Source: Talinum fruticosum
Taxonomy: Eukaryota; Streptophyta; Magnoliopsida; Caryophyllales; Talinaceae
NCBI GenBank assembly: GCA_021018815.1
Contig: JAITYX010000118.1
Span: forward strand, 310,001 to 374,000
Reading direction: 5' to 3'
Length of the DNA: 64,000 nt
Part shown: positions 45,850 through 58,560 of the stretch, in pieces
How positions within the stretch are numbered: position 1 is the first letter of the stretch
Layout: each line of letters starts with the position of its first letter
The notes under the pieces: model-generated
What the model was told of the DNA's origin: nothing
The model's input: only the letters and a program-made list of their open reading frames with translations
Databases searched by the model: none
Made by a program: the position numbers and the translations under genes

Positions 45850-47230
45850 GGACACTTCTCATTGATCTTCTTAATCGGGTTGTGGGAATCCCTTTCCACC
45901 ACTCCCGACAATAGCATGTTTAAGAGCAAACAAAACATGCTCTTTTCTCCTCCAGTTCAGGCCCTTAAAATCCCATGTTCCGATCCATGCCAGCCATCAC
46001 GACCTCCCCAGGTTGTCCTTGATGACAAACCCCTATCCTCTACTATTCTCCCCGCCTTACCAAGTATCGAAATTGAGCTTGAAGATACCTATATCCTGCT
46101 ATCTCCACCAGTCCACCTACAGTTCAACCTCACTTAAGGACTCGCTCTCCTTCATAGATCGGTATCCCTCCACAAAATCTAGTGCCCTCCGTGCCAAGCC
46201 TGATCTACACCCCTCCTTCCTACCAAAAATGAATCTGTTCCTCGAATCCCAGCATTCCCACATAACCGTTAGAAACACGCCCATCCGATCCATCAATAAA
46301 GTCTCTAAGGCTTGAACTAGTGCTTCCATGGTTGTTGGGTAGCGGACATTCCATATAGCTCTTAATCAAAACTACTACCAAGCCATATCTCTACCACAAG
46401 TACGCACAAAATAGTTAATGAACATCGGACTTTTGAATAGGTCCACAAATTTCGCAATTTATCCCCATGCCCGGAACTATCTTGGCCAAATTCACTCTAG
46501 TTTACAACGCCTTTGCCTCGACCTTCCATCCAAATAATGTAACACGAGGCGGCACGTCCAGCTGCCATAGCATTTTCAACCCGGGTCTATTACCAACGCC
46601 ACTTGAGGATGCCTTCTACAAGCTAGCGATCTCCCTTATAATGTAATAGGCTTACTTAACCGAGAACTCACCATTAGGAGTGGGGTACCAAACGAGTTTG
46701 TCTTGCGGCCAAGACGTGAACAACAAAATTTTTAGGATTATTTCTACGTCTAATGCAAGGAATGTGTCCAGATTAAATCTTCTCTTCATTCTTCACGATC
46801 TTTGTCAATAAGCTCAAAAACTTGAATAGTTAAATTGGCTACTGATTTGGCGGAATAGGTTTGAAAGATAGCGATCCGGGTATCCACCGTGAGGACCAAG
46901 TGTTGACACTCTCGCCATTGTCGATGATCCATCTTGACCCCTAGCATATGATGTGTTTAGCCCCCAAATACTACGCCGAGTGAAGCTGAGCTTGCTCCTT
47001 AGTGGCACCTCTAGTATGTCATATTTTGGGTAATAGCGGGCTTTAAGGAGTCTTGACACCATCGAGTCGTCACCCTAGACAAGTCACTAAACCTGTTTGG
47101 CCGAGCATAACATCGGTTTAATGCTTCTAAATCTCTAAAATCCAATCCGCCATCATCTTCACTATTGCACAATCGGGACCTACTAACCCAATGAAATTTC
47201 CTTTTACTAGGGTTGTTACTCATCCATAAC
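45850..47230 (-). pseudogene. LINE ORF2 C-terminal part (zf-RVT, RNase H remnants)
   Basis: Frames at 47223-47011 and 47062-46814 read FHWVSRSRLCNSEDDGGLDFRDLEALN and LKARYYPKYD, the conserved stretch after the LINE reverse transcriptase. The frame 46329-46117 has WECWDSRNRFIFGRKE, the segment after the zf-RVT domain. Near 46080-45990 fragments of an RNase H start (KLNFD, GFVIKDNLGR) appear in another frame. The parts are out of register. Confidence 0.7.
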
Positions 47231-47579
47231 CGATTAATACAGATTTGATCGAATTATTTAGTTTCTTAGGAAGCTTAAATATGCTCATCTTGTGTGTACG
47301 GATCGCTTGAGCAACGATCATATTGGCACCTTCCGCCCGCCCAAGAAACTAATCTTTCCTTCTAACCCGCTAATCGTTTTCCAACCCTGTTTTTCGAAAC
47401 AAGAAGGGCTTTTTCTTTGAACATCCTACATAAGAATGGAGCCCAAGGTATTTTTCTTGGGAGAGGACTTCTCTAATATCAAGTACAAGCAAGATCGCCT
47501 CTCTCCTCGACATAGGAATACCTTCCGCAAACACCCCACTCGACTTTTGGAGATTAACTCTCCGACCTAAAGCTCACTC

Positions 47580-48420
47580 GTACGCCCTTAAAGTATCTCC
47601 GACCACCATTGCTTGCGCCGTAGAAGCTCCATAGAAAAAAATGGAATCATCCGCAAACAAAAGGTGAGATATTGTAGGTGTCTGTGGAACAAATCTAGTG
47701 ACCTCGGAGTAGCCACGTGTCTTCCGCCTTTCGTAGAAGCCCTATCGGACCCTCTGTCACAAACAAAAAAGATAGGGTGATATTGAGTCATCTTGATTGA
47801 GTCCTCGAGACAGAGTCGACATCCCTTCGGGGAGCCATTAATCATAAAGGAGAAGGTTGCGGACTTCACACAATGCATAACCAAATTAACCCAAGAAACA
47901 CAAAAACCCAGCTTAAGCATTGCCTTCAGGAGGAAAGCCCACTCAACCCTGTTGTATGTTTGCTCATGTCCAACTTGATAGCCATTGACCCATTATTGCT
48001 TTTTTGGTTATTCATGGGATGAAAATTTTCATAAGACACCAGAATATTATCAATAATGAGTCTACCTGGAGTAAACGCACTTTGATTCTCGGAGATGATC
48101 GAAGAAGAAACTTCTTCGATCTAGTAATAATTACCTTCATCACTAGCTTGTAGACGACATTACATAAACTTATAGGTCTAAAATTAGTAAGATTAGTTGG
48201 ATGTGACACCTTAGGAATCAGCACAACGTTCGTGTGGTAAAGCTTCTCGGGCATTTGTTGGCCGTTTAAAACATTCAACAAAACTTTTATGACTTCGTAC
48301 CCACTACATACCAAAGCTGTTGGAAGAAAAGTGCGTTTAGGTCATTTGAGGCAGTGGCTTTGCTAGGATGCATCAATTTTAGAACCTCAAAAATATCCGT
48401 TTAAGTATATGGCATACAAA
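47580..48420 (-). pseudogene. LINE reverse transcriptase, decayed
   Basis: The frame 48314-48012 carries LYHTNVVLIPKVSHPTNLTNFRPISLCNVVYKLVMKV across two short stretches, the first conserved block of LINE reverse transcriptase. The FADD active-site motif is encoded at 47658-47647 on the minus strand, but several shifts separate it from the first block. Confidence 0.75.
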
Positions 48421-48799
48421 GGGCGCTATTCATCTCTCGGGTAACTCTAGTAGGGATCGCCTTTAAAATTGGGTCTATGTCTCGTTGCCGGATGAAGTAA
48501 ATAGCTTTTTAAGAAAGTCGGTTGTAGTTTGCTCAATATCATTTTCTTCCAATGCCATAGACCCATCTGTTCTTTCAATTGAGTAATGGTGTTCATAGAT
48601 CGTCTCATGCTTGCTTGTATGTGGAACCACTATGAATTCTAATCACCATATTTGAGGAAATCAGATTTAGCTCTTTGTGCCCATATAATTTATTCCTTTC
48701 TCCTAACTCTTTATGCCTAGTCTCAAGACCTCTTTCCTTTTGCGGTTAAATTTCAAGGTTTTTTATTCTAGTTTTGATGTCCCTAAAGACTTGCTCATT

Positions 48800-49740
48800 C
48801 TACCTCCTCCTTGCCCTTTGGCATGTTATAATTTTCAGTTCTAAATTAGCCCAATCATCAATAATATTATGGTCACTACATGTTGTTCTAATAGTTTCTT
48901 TGCTAAAGGGATCGTGTATCCATATATTATCAAACGAAAAAGGTTTTTGACCCATTCGGCTCTTCTCTTTTTGTGAATGGAATTTAAGGATAAAAGGGAG
49001 GTGGTCATAGAGGTGCTTGTCAACATGTGTTACCTTTGTGTCTTGGAATAGTAGGGACCACTCAGTTGTACCACATAATCTATCCAAGCATTCTTCCACC
49101 ACCATGTTGTCATCTCTACCATTTTCCTAGGTATAGCGATAACCCGAGTACCCCAAATCAAATAGGTCACCTAGCAAAAGCATTACAAAAGGAATCCAAG
49201 ATATTTTGGCTTCCCTTGCTTCTCAAAATTGTAGAAAATTTTGTTTAGGTCTCTACCAACTAGCCAAGGGAGTGAGGAGCAAGGAGCTAGATCACGTAAC
49301 ATCTCGAACATACGTAGTTTTTGTACTACCTCATACCAGCCATAAATGCAGGTGAATCTCCACTTGTCATCAATGCCAAGTTGCTCAACTTGCACGACAA
49401 TGTGATGTAGGACTTAGACAACCATGATACCTTTATTGTCTTGTGCCATAGCATAGCCGGACCTCTCGATCACCCGACACATTCCTCAAACACACCCTCA
49501 TAATCACGTAAACGGGTCGGAATGTCTTGCATGTCTTGACTTCTTCTCCTGGTCTTAGAAAGAAAGACCAATTTCGGTGGTCATCTTCATAGCAAGCTAA
49601 AAGTTTATTAATTGCCTCAGGATCACCAAGTCCCTAGCAGTTGTGGCACATGATACTCATTGCGATTTGCAAGGTCTGCTGGGTAACATTCGTTGGATTA
49701 TAGTTGGTCATTTTTATGGGATCCTCATCTCCTACAACGT
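48800..49740 (-). pseudogene. LINE endonuclease domain, decayed
   Basis: The region opens with a MSIMCHNCxGLG-like start near 49680. It then shows FTCIYGWYEV and PWLVGRDLNKIFY (49395-49183), where the family has a G-D-F-N catalytic motif (here G-R-D-L-N), and ends with VDKHLYDHLPFIL (49105-48800), where the family has S-D-H-x-P. This is an APE-type endonuclease that nicks the target DNA. Stops interrupt it. Confidence 0.7.
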
Positions 49741-49875
49741 GGAGTTTCTCCGAGCCTGTGGTCCTCTTTCTTTCTCTATGCTTACGCTTCAATACTTCAT
49801 TGCTCGGTATTATAGGCACAGTTTTGTTAACTATCATATTTACTCATGTACATCGGTCATCCCCCTAACCTTTCG

Positions 49876-50630
49876 TCACCCAATACCCTCTGGTTTAAGG
49901 GAATCAAAGGATAGCTTCTTCTTTATCAACTCGCCACTTTTGTTGTGCAAAGCGAGGAATAACTTCATCTCATCCCTTAGCTCCACCTCAACATTTCTTT
50001 GCCTGAATTTTAATGGAGAGGCCCTAAGCCAAGTGCCATATTGTAATTTAGTTTCATCCATATCCTCTAGTTCTATATCACAACCCTTCAACACATGCAC
50101 CAACCGTCCACAACCATAGCAAAAGTCAAGGAGTTTAATGTATTTTATTCGGATCCATATCGTCCCTTCTTTCACCTTTACATTGACTCCTCTGTGTAAA
50201 GGTTTAGTAACATCGGTATTGGCACGGAAGCATAACACTTTATCAGCCCTAAACATGTTGGCTTCCTTGCACTCCACAAATGATCCCACCTGGTTACCAA
50301 GGAATTCCGCAAAAGCCTTAGTTTGTCGTATGCCAGGAACTTCATAAGCTTTAACCCAAAAGCTAGTAGTTGTGAAACTCAAATCAGCAAGTTGTTCAAG
50401 TCATGTTCATTCTCTAATTAGCAGGTGATTCCCATCAAACGCCCAAGGTCCTTCATTCAACATAAAGTTTTTGTTTGCTTTGGTAAAGAATTGGAATACG
50501 AAGAGATTTTCGTCATGGTCACGTATCACCAATCCCTTAGATGACTTCCAAATATTTTTGAGGACATTCTTCATAGCCTGGGCATTAAAGCTTCTATTTG
50601 ATCATTAGTATACCAATTAGACTAAGAGCA
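49876..50630 (-). pseudogene. LINE ORF1 (DUF4283 and CCHC-type), 5'-truncated
   Basis: Fragments near 50570-50410 show NLFVFQFFTKANKN and GPWAFDGNHLLI, the DUF4283 fold of plant LINE ORF1. The frame 50382-49876 continues with FWVKAYEVPGIRQTKAFAEF and GTIWIRIKYIKLLDFCYGCGRLVHVLKGC, a zinc-knuckle (zf-CCHC_4) of the CX2CX4HX4C kind in which the His is intact. This protein coats the LINE RNA. The start codon and first residues are missing, as expected for 5' truncation. Confidence 0.75.
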
Positions 50631-50647
50631 ATTTCCTCCACCTTTTC

Positions 50648-51878
50648 CCCATGTGTTTATTCTTCAAAAGTTGCCACTTCGGCCTCGGTTGTTGTCAAAG
50701 TCAATCACTCGCATATCACACTCTAGGTTATCTAATTTGTGTTCGACATTACGGTTCCATCTGGAGGGAGAGACCCCTCCACTTAATCAAAAGATCCAAT
50801 TTTTCTCTCTCCTTTTCATCTTCATATCACATGGATCTCAAATTTTGATCTTTAAATAAAATATTTTTCATGGAACCCACAAGCTGGACATATTTAATTG
50901 ATTTTTTTATTCTAACTTGTGTTATAATTTACTTTTATAAGTCGTGAAAAATAACTTACATAATTTTTGGAGTGTCAAGTAATTATTTTATGATAACAAA
51001 ATTAATTTCAAACATCTAATCCACAATATAGTAAATTTATAATTTTCACATACATTGTCAAAAAATATAATACTAAAGTTCGACAAAAAACGAATTTACA
51101 AATACAAAATTAATTTCTAGTTTTCACCTAAATTATTAAAAAAATACATTTTCCTTTTCGTAAAAAAATCGCATATAATTTTCCACTTTGAATTGAGCAT
51201 CCGAAAATTGCATAAAAAATGAATCCCCAAAACTCACTTTCACTAAAAAAAAAAAAAAAAAAGCTAACGTGTAAGGAAAAAAAAAAGATCCGAGGGGATC
51301 CCATTTAGTTTTCAAAATTTCTCTCTCGGATCTCCTATTGGGAGAAGAAGAATAGATTTTGGGGGCCACCATTGGATCAACAATACGGATGCTCCGAATC
51401 TTTGCGGCTCCTCTTTCTCGTGTCTACATTGTGATTTTTATTCAAAATTTTGGCTTTCTAAATCTAAAACTTGATACTTTACGATTGGAATTTTAAATTT
51501 TACATTTAAAATTGAAAATTTTTATAACTAACATTTCAATATTCAAATATGAAATTTTGGTTTTCTAATCTCAATATTGTTTTGAATTTCATGAATTTAA
51601 GTGATATTTTTTTATAAGAAGAAGAATTAAAATGCAATCACTAAGAATTTGAAAATTAAGTAATATTTTTCTCCCTTGGTTTTCCTTGCTTGTTCCAAGT
51701 GTAAGTAGCCTTGGACAAATCAATGTTCCAAAACAAAACAAATCCTTAGTCTTAAATTTTACTAACTTGAAGGGGTGTATTATTTATAATGTGTGTTTCT
51801 CATTGTAGGTAAGTAAGGACACAAGTTCGGGTTAAAAACAATCAAGGCTAAAAGCTTGCAATCTAGGTTTGATACCAT
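50648..51878. other. AT-rich stretch without recognised gene
   Basis: Homopolymer runs (for example 51245-51263) and very low GC. No coding signal on either strand. The part 51770-51860 is the likely start of a copia interior linked to the LTR that follows. Confidence 0.4.
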
Positions 51879-52260
51879 TGTACTAACATGATGCGAAGCA
51901 ATTAGATCGTATGCATCTTTTAGCCCATTGATTGAAGTTTGTGTGTGTCCGGACCGAGTTGCTATACCCAAATGCAGAAATCGGTGATCACTAAAGTCCC
52001 AGTTCTATCCACGTCTCAAACCCGATACCCTAGCATGGATGGTCTAAGCGTGAGAAACAATGGAGAGAAGAGTATCTGTTTAGGAGTATTACACATTGAT
52101 TAGGATCATTAACAGAGAGTCCTAGCATCTGTATTTAAGCTAAGGAGAATCAATCCATAATTAAGTTACAAATTTAATGTGATTTATTTCCTTAATCAAC
52201 TCCCTTGTAGCTATAAATTGATCATTGAATCAATTCTATTGATTTGTTATGTATGTTATG
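51862..52260 (-). mobile_element. Copia-like LTR remnant with primer site, minus strand
   Basis: The minus strand reads ...GTACA, then ATGGTATCAAACCTAGA at 51878-51862, an LTR end followed by a tRNA-Met-like primer site. The sequence from 51879 up to about 52260 has LTR-like composition, with a TTAAATACAG box near 52130. There is no partner LTR and only about 100 bp of interior. The outer edge abuts the next LINE. Confidence 0.45.
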
Positions 52261-52261
52261 A

Positions 52262-54200
52262 AGACCGGTCAACACTCATGATTATAGACCAATTGCCTAT
52301 TGCAACATACTTTATAAGTGTGTCTCAAAACTCATTTGCTCCAAATTGAGGTACATTCTACCTGATATTGTGCATCCTAATCAATATGCTTTCATAGAGA
52401 ATAGATTGATTTCCCATAATATTATGATTTACCAAGATTTGATAAAATTGTATCAAACGAAGCAAGTTTCATCTCGATACTTGCACAAAATTGATCTCAA
52501 AAAAGCCTATGACTCTATCTCTTGGAGTTTTGTGAAAGAGCTTCTACATGAGTTATATTTTACCTCAGAATTCATTAGTTAGATTATGGCTTTGCTTACC
52601 ACAACTTGTTTTACTATTAACCTAAATGGGACGAGACCATGGAAATTTTAATGGAGGACAAGGTCTAAGACAAGGGGGATCCTATGTCCCCCTTAATCTT
52701 TGTCATAGTCACAGAATACCTCACAAAGATTCTGTTACTCAAAGCCGAACAGGAAAGATTTAGATTTCATCCTATGTGTAAGTCTCTCGAATCTGGTTAA
52801 TTTATGCTTTGCCGATGATTTAATGCTGATTTGCATCCTCTATTCAACTCCTTATGGAATGTATTAAAAATTCTCTAAAATATCCAGACTACATATCAAA
52901 TCTTAGGCCTTCATTGTAGGGGTTTCGGAGATGAGAAAGGCTAAGATATTACAAGTCACTCGATTTGCTCTAGGGGCTTTCCCTATAAGGTATCTTAGCG
53001 TTCCTCTCTCTACTAAAATATGGGGAGAGATAATTGCAGCAAGTTAATTGATAAGATCATATGCAGAATTCGAGTGTTGGAAATCAAGACATCTATTCTA
53101 TGCAGGAAGAGTACAACTCATCAACACTTGTGCTCTTCTCTCTACACACATACTAGACATCCCTATTTATCTTACCAGTTGGGGTGATCAAAGAAATCGA
53201 AAAATCTTGCAGGAACTTCCTATGGGGACATGGCTTCAAATATAATAAAACACCACCTATTGCTTGGGATCTTGTTTGTAGACCTAAAAGTGCAGAAAGA
53301 CTAGGGATTAAAAGCTGCAAAAAGTGGACTAAAGCGGCAGTGGCTAAGCATCTTTGGTATATAACTGCTAATAAAGAGTGCCTCCGGGTGAAATTGGTTC
53401 ATGAGATTTACCTTAAAACTAACTCCATCTAGGAAGTCTAGATAAATGCTCAAGACACTTGGTGTTGAAAGAAAATCCTCAAGCTTAGGGATGTATTTGT
53501 TCGTTGGGTAAATAAACTCTAAATGGAGATATAATACCACTGGAAGCTACACAATAGCCTCGGGCTATAAATGCCTCGCTGAATAACCCAAAAACCTCAC
53601 CTACACAACTAGCTTGGAGCAGATTCAACATATCAAAACACAGCTTTTGTTTATGATTAATGATACAAGGAAGGCTCAACACCAAAGACAGAGTTACGAG
53701 GTAAGGAAAATTTCGATTGAGGAGACATGTGTATTATGCTTGAATGGCCCGGAAGACCATGATCATTTATTCTTTAAATGTGCGATCAGCCAAACTATAA
53801 TGCAAAATGCTCTCTCCACTATGAAGCTGCATACACAATTATATTAAGCACAAATGCTTCCATGCCTAGTGAAGCAATCCAAAGCACACCAAAAAATAAT
53901 TTTGTTGTTGTGTGTCTCAACAACTACCTATTGCTTATGGGAGGTAAGAAAAAAATGTATCTTCAAAGGGGTTTGAATAAATAGCAGAGAAATTACCATG
54001 CATTGTATTGGACGAGATACTTGCTAGAATTGTGCATTTAGCAAAGAAGTGTAAGAAACTCAAAATACAACAAGCTCTCAAATCACTGATGATCTAGGCC
54101 TGAACAACAGCACTCCCTCTAGATTTTGTAATGAGAATGATTTTTGCCCGAGTTGGTAATGAGAAACTATTCTACTTTACCAAAAAATAAACGAGATAAG
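52262..54200 (+). mobile_element. L1-like LINE, 5'-truncated, plus strand
   Basis: The element starts inside the reverse transcriptase: YRPIA-type sequence at 52280, then the frame 52346-52582 with FIENRLISHNIM and KIDLKKAYDSISWSFVKELL. FADD is encoded at 52808-52819. Frames at 53048-53245 and 53184-53432 give SRHLFYAGRVQLINT and CRNFLWGHG, then VCRPKSAERLGI. The frame 53614-53847 has the zf-RVT segment ETCVLCLNGPEDHDHLFFKC. Stops and shifts are frequent. The 3' end is near 54190 at a short A-rich run. Confidence 0.8.
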
Positions 54201-54415
54201 GGGAGTAAATAAGAGCAAGGTAAGTACCCATGTTTGGAAGTGATTTGGTAAAGTAAATAAGAGTAAGAGAGAGTAAATAAAAGTCGAGTCCTATACAATT
54301 AACATAAATATATATTCGTTACAATTATTTTTATTTGGAAGTGAATGAAGATAGACAAGGGTAAAATTATAAAAGAATGGTTGAATCCTACTTACTTCCA
54401 TTTACAACCCATTTA

Positions 54416-55299
54416 GGGGTTGTTTGGTTAAGGATAAGGGAATGAAACCTAATATCATTAGGTTTTAAAATTCCATACCTGGTGTTTGGTTGGATTTTTA
54501 AGATATGAGATCTGGATTTCTAGGGAATCAAGTTCCACTCAAATTCAAGGGTTTTGATTCCTCCACTTTTCAAGATGTAGTCAAATCTCATTTTTTCATT
54601 GTATTAATTTGTTTAAAAGGAAAAACATTACAATAACCTTTCTTTTCTTCCATCATCAAAATACCTTTGCTGCTACTTGGTGAGAGAAAACGAGGATGAA
54701 AGAGAAGGCGACCTACGAACTCTATTATCATTGGGGATGAAAAAATGCTGGAAATCGACATCCGACACGAGAACGACAACTCCTAACCAAGCACTACCAA
54801 ATTTAATCAACTTGAACGAGGAGGAAGAGGAAGAGGAGGAGGAGGAGGAGGAGGAGGAGGAGGAGGATGAGGAGAGAGAGAGAGAGAAGGCATCGGCTAA
54901 ATGCCATGCCTTCGTCATCCGGGAGGGAAGAAGGACATCGACATGTTGTGGAGGAGCACTAGAGTAATGGTGGTGTCGGAGGAGAGATAAAGTGAAGGGA
55001 GGATAGGGTGTTGGCTAAATGCCAACCCTTCACCAATGGGAAGGATGCTTGAACGTTGACATAGAGTTTTTTAGCACAAGAATAGTAGTGGGTGTTGAGA
55101 GGAGAGAGAATGTGAAGAAGATAGAGTTGATAAAATTTAGATCTTAAAATTATATGGATACAAAAAAAAAAAAATCTCATTTCATTTCATTCCTTTCACG
55201 AACCAAATACTTAACATCAACAAATCAAATCTCATTTCATTTCCTCGACATTTCACATCTTATTTCGTTCCACTCTCCCTTGGTGAGCCAAACAACCCC
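54416..55299. mobile_element. Inner Tourist/Harbinger-type MITE
   Basis: It starts GGGGTTGTTTGGTTAAGG and, on the minus strand from 55299, GGGGTTGTTTGGCTCACC. TTA lies on both sides (54413-54415 and 55300-55302). At 884 bp it is long for a MITE and includes a (GAG)n tract. Frames over it (54677-54967, 54673-54918) are low-complexity and not genes. Confidence 0.85.
54817..54866. repeat. (GAG)n trinucleotide repeat
   Basis: About 15 near-perfect GAG/GAA units. They make poly-Glu or poly-Ser frames on the two strands. Confidence 0.9.
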
Positions 55300-55666
55300 T
55301 TAAAAGAGTAAGAAAATTGAGAGTAAAAGGAGTACTGAGGAGTAAAGCTTACTCTTCCCTATCCTTCCTTACTCTGTCCTATTTTAACTTTTTCTAACTT
55401 CCAAATAAGAGTAAGAGGGAGTACGTATTCATATTTTGCCCTCTTAGTCTCCCTTAATCCCTTTCCAAACAAGTCCCTAAGTCGAAGAAGTGAGGTGTTG
55501 CTAATAGTTTAGATAATTTGTTGCCTTGTAATTTCATAAACTTTTGCTTTTTTTTTTTTTGTGATCTTGTAATATATTCTAGCTAGACTATTGTAATTTT
55601 TAGGTATTTTCTAGCTTTTGGTTTAGATTAATTTTTTACTTTGGTTTTTTTATTTGTAAGTTGTAA

Positions 55667-56126
55667 GTAGGTGTTTGGCCTAGATTTTAAAACTATTTTT
55701 GAATTCAAAAAACGAAGTTAGGCCAAACACTAGTTTTTAAAAAATTAAAACTATTTTTCAAAAACGATTTTGGAAAAAAACTCCCGGAAATAGAAACTGA
55801 CAAATAGTCATTTCTGTTTCTAGTTTCTGGAAAAACTTTGTAATAACCACCCGGAATCCTATTATTTCTCTGTCTCTCCTATCTTTATACGTTATTTTAA
55901 TTTCTCTCTCTCATTTATCTTTATTTGTCGCCTCTCTCTCTTTTATTTTGTTTTATCTCTATCTTATTTCTATCTTTTTAGAAATTTTGGCCAAACAAAT
56001 TAATTATTTGAAAAACACTTATATAAAATTTAGGCCAAACACTTCAATTTTTCTTCAAAAACAATTTTCAAAAAATGCTTTTCAAAAACAAAAACATTTT
56101 TTTTAAAAATTAGGCCAAACATGCTC
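55667..56126. mobile_element. MITE with GTGTTTGGCC termini
   Basis: The left end GTAGGTGTTTGGCC (55667) and the right end, on the minus strand GAGCATGTTTGGCC (from 56126), are inverted copies. Internal GGCCAAACAC motifs and A/T homopolymers fill the body. TAA precedes the left end; the right flank lacks a clear copy. Probably Harbinger-like. Confidence 0.6.
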
Positions 56127-56613
56127 TTTCTCCCTATTTTGTGAAGAAGATGTATTTATGTATCTTAGATTGAAATTTTTTTGATAATTTGAATGGTAAT
56201 GAGTTTATAAATATTATACTTTAATTTATTTATATTTTTATAAAATTTTGGTTTAGATTTTGTCTTACATTCAGATTATGAATCTTTTGGATATCTTAAG
56301 TAGGCTCATTTCTAAAGTCATGTAAATAATCATGTATATTATTTTCTTATCCGCCATGTGATTAGTTTGTAGTTTGTACTTAAAAAAGACAACCTTTATA
56401 AATCCTTCGATTCATTTAAATGGTGAACGTTATTTGTAACCAATATAACAATTAATATATATAAACCTTGAAAAATATATAAAACCACCTCTATATATAT
56501 ATATATTACCCTAGTAACATATATATAAATCCTTTATAAATCTTTGAAAAACATCAACTTTTGTAAATCCTTCCATTCATTCAAATGGACGGGAAATTTT
56601 ATAAATCCTTCAG
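56127..56613. other. AT-rich host stretch with repeated AAATCCTTC-ATTCATT units
   Basis: Units starting AAATCCTTC at about 56401, 56569 and 56605 recur, with ATTCATTTAAATGG following in the first. Part of the first unit reappears beyond the LINE at 60700-60755. No coding signal. Confidence 0.55.
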
Positions 56614-57859
56614 TTCATTTAATATTTTTGGGAAAAGGTAAATAATTATCATTAATTTCCCAAAAAGTACAAGTAGATGATGGAGTGACTGAGCTTAGAT
56701 TACCAAGTCACTCCAATTTACATTAAGTGCATCGGCCCGAAGGCTACAAGTGTATTGGATCTGTCTAACTATCACCTCTTTCGCTCGACTCCTACCTTGG
56801 ACTTCCTTGCGCATCGCTCCTTCTAAATTTCATAAACCGTCCCGACTAATATAGTACGACACCATTTGCTTCTATGAGAATTCCCTTTACAAAATTTTAT
56901 AGCCCATTTCAATCCCTACTTCTTTTCCCAACCCCTTCTATAGTTTAACCCAATGAAGCATATCCTCTCATATGCTTGCATGTTGTAAGAACATAAAAAG
57001 AAATAATGTTCATAATTATTCTTACCAGTCTCATCACAAAACGCCTAGGAATTATCCACTTGTAAACCCTTTGTATTAAAAAACTCTGCTGTAGTTAGTC
57101 TCCCAAGTAAGCTAACCATAAAATCCTTTTGTGACATCCCCAAGCCAAACTCTTCCACACTATCTTCCACCAAGGCACTCTGTCTCCTATAGTATGGAAC
57201 AAGTTGTAACTTGCCTTAATAGAATACAAACTCTGCTACTGCATCCATGCTCGGCTCTGTTCTCATCTCCCAAACAGTGGGTAAGTTTATGTCTAATAAC
57301 AATCGGTTTCTTCCACCCCCACACATCACCACATCGAGCTTGTACCTAAAATATGTCCTTGTTTCGAGCATATAGGCTTTGACCTAGATGGTGTATATAG
57401 AATTAGTATGCATAACCTTCCATATCCACTTTACACATAGAGCTTTGTTCAATGACAACAGCTTCTTTGAAATTTAATCCTCCATTGAGGTATGGTTGGC
57501 AAACCTTTTTCCAACTAACTAGGGCCATCTTTTTCCCTCTAGCGATCCACTCCATAGGAACTTGCTACGAGTGCCTTAATAGAATGAATAGTATGTTGAG
57601 GTAAGGGGAAAATTTGAGACTAAAAAGTGATTACTCCTAATAAGACTCGCATCAATTAATATCCTCCTTCCAAGCATAAGAGAGGAGCTTTGCGGACCAT
57701 GTAGAGATTTTTGCCTTTATTTTATCTATCAAAGGTTGACACGTGCTTGTGGCTGAGCCTCTTTGTAGATAAAGGCATCCCTAAATACCTGAATGGGAAA
57801 GTACCTAATGAAAACCCCGTCTATTGAATTGTACTTTGCTTGCTCCGTTTCACTAACTC

Positions 57860-58560
57860 CTCCAATATACAGTTTCGATTTGTCAAGATTTGCTGATTAT
57901 CCGGACATTTTGGAGAAACTCGAAAAATTGCCAAATGCACTATATAGCCTGCAGATTACCCCTTGAGAAAAATAGTACATCATCTGCAAAAATGAGATGA
58001 GACAGCTTGATTCTAGCACAACCGGGGTGGTATGAGAAGAGGACAAACGAAGGGTCAAGTCGAGACCTCGAGCTAGGACCTCCATACACAATACAAATAG
58101 ATAAGGAGACAAAGGGTCTCCCTGTCTCGATCCAAAACTACAAAAAATAGCCCTCTTACTCTCCATTTATGTTTATCGAAAACTTTGCAGTCCTAACACA
58201 AATCATCATCAACATAATGAATTTACGAGGGAATCCAAAGCTCAATAACATAGTTTCCAAGAAAGTCCAGACTTACCATATCATAAGCTTTTCATATGTC
58301 AACTCTTGACATAGCTCTTGGTGAGATTCTCTTCCTTTCATAGTGTTTCACTAGGTGATGAGCAAGCAAGATATTGTTCGTAATGTTACGGCCCTTTACA
58401 AACACACTTTGGCTTAGATTAACTATGTTAGGCAAGATACATTGTACTCTAGAGGCCAAAGTTTTGGAAATAACTTTGTATAAAACATTGCATAGAGCAA
58501 TAGGTCTAAAGTCCTTGACCCCGAGTAGGATTCGTCTTCCCGGGTACAAGAGTGATCAAG
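57860..58560 (-). pseudogene. LINE reverse transcriptase, decayed
   Basis: The frame 58549-58292 reads DFRPIALCNVLYKVISKTLA and VFVKGRNITNNILLAHHLV. The frame 58166-57897 reads SRQGDPLSPYLFVLCMEVLARG, the next block. The FADD active-site codons lie at 57990-57979 on the minus strand in a shifted frame. This is a nearly complete set of RT blocks with two frameshifts. Confidence 0.8.

Larger units (their letters stand above)
45050..50634 (-). mobile_element. L1-like LINE (5'-truncated, decayed), minus strand
   Basis: The 3' end is a 15-base A tail on the minus strand (T-run 45050-45064). Candidate target duplications flank it: CCTCCACCTATTC (45037-45049) and CCTCCACCTTTTC (50635-50647), 12 of 13 matching. 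Going from 50634 downward it encodes an ORF1 part, endonuclease, reverse transcriptase, the zf-RVT region and an RNase H remnant, the usual order of plant L1 elements. Many stops and shifts are present. A hAT-like MITE (45189-45766) interrupts its 3' untranslated region. Confidence 0.85.
54224..55477. mobile_element. Tourist/Harbinger-type MITE, split by a second MITE
   Basis: The left end GTACCCATGTTTGGAAGTG (54224) pairs with the right end, which on the minus strand starts GGGACTTGTTTGGAAAGGG (from 55477). TAA adjoins both sides (54221-54223 and 55478-55480). The arms are rich in AGTAAATAAGAGTAAG repeats. The second MITE at 54416-55299 divides it. Outer arms together are about 370 bp. Confidence 0.8.

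Noticed and set aside
54673..54967. Poly-Glu and poly-Ser frames on opposite strands
   Set aside because: They arise from a (GAG)n repeat inside a MITE.
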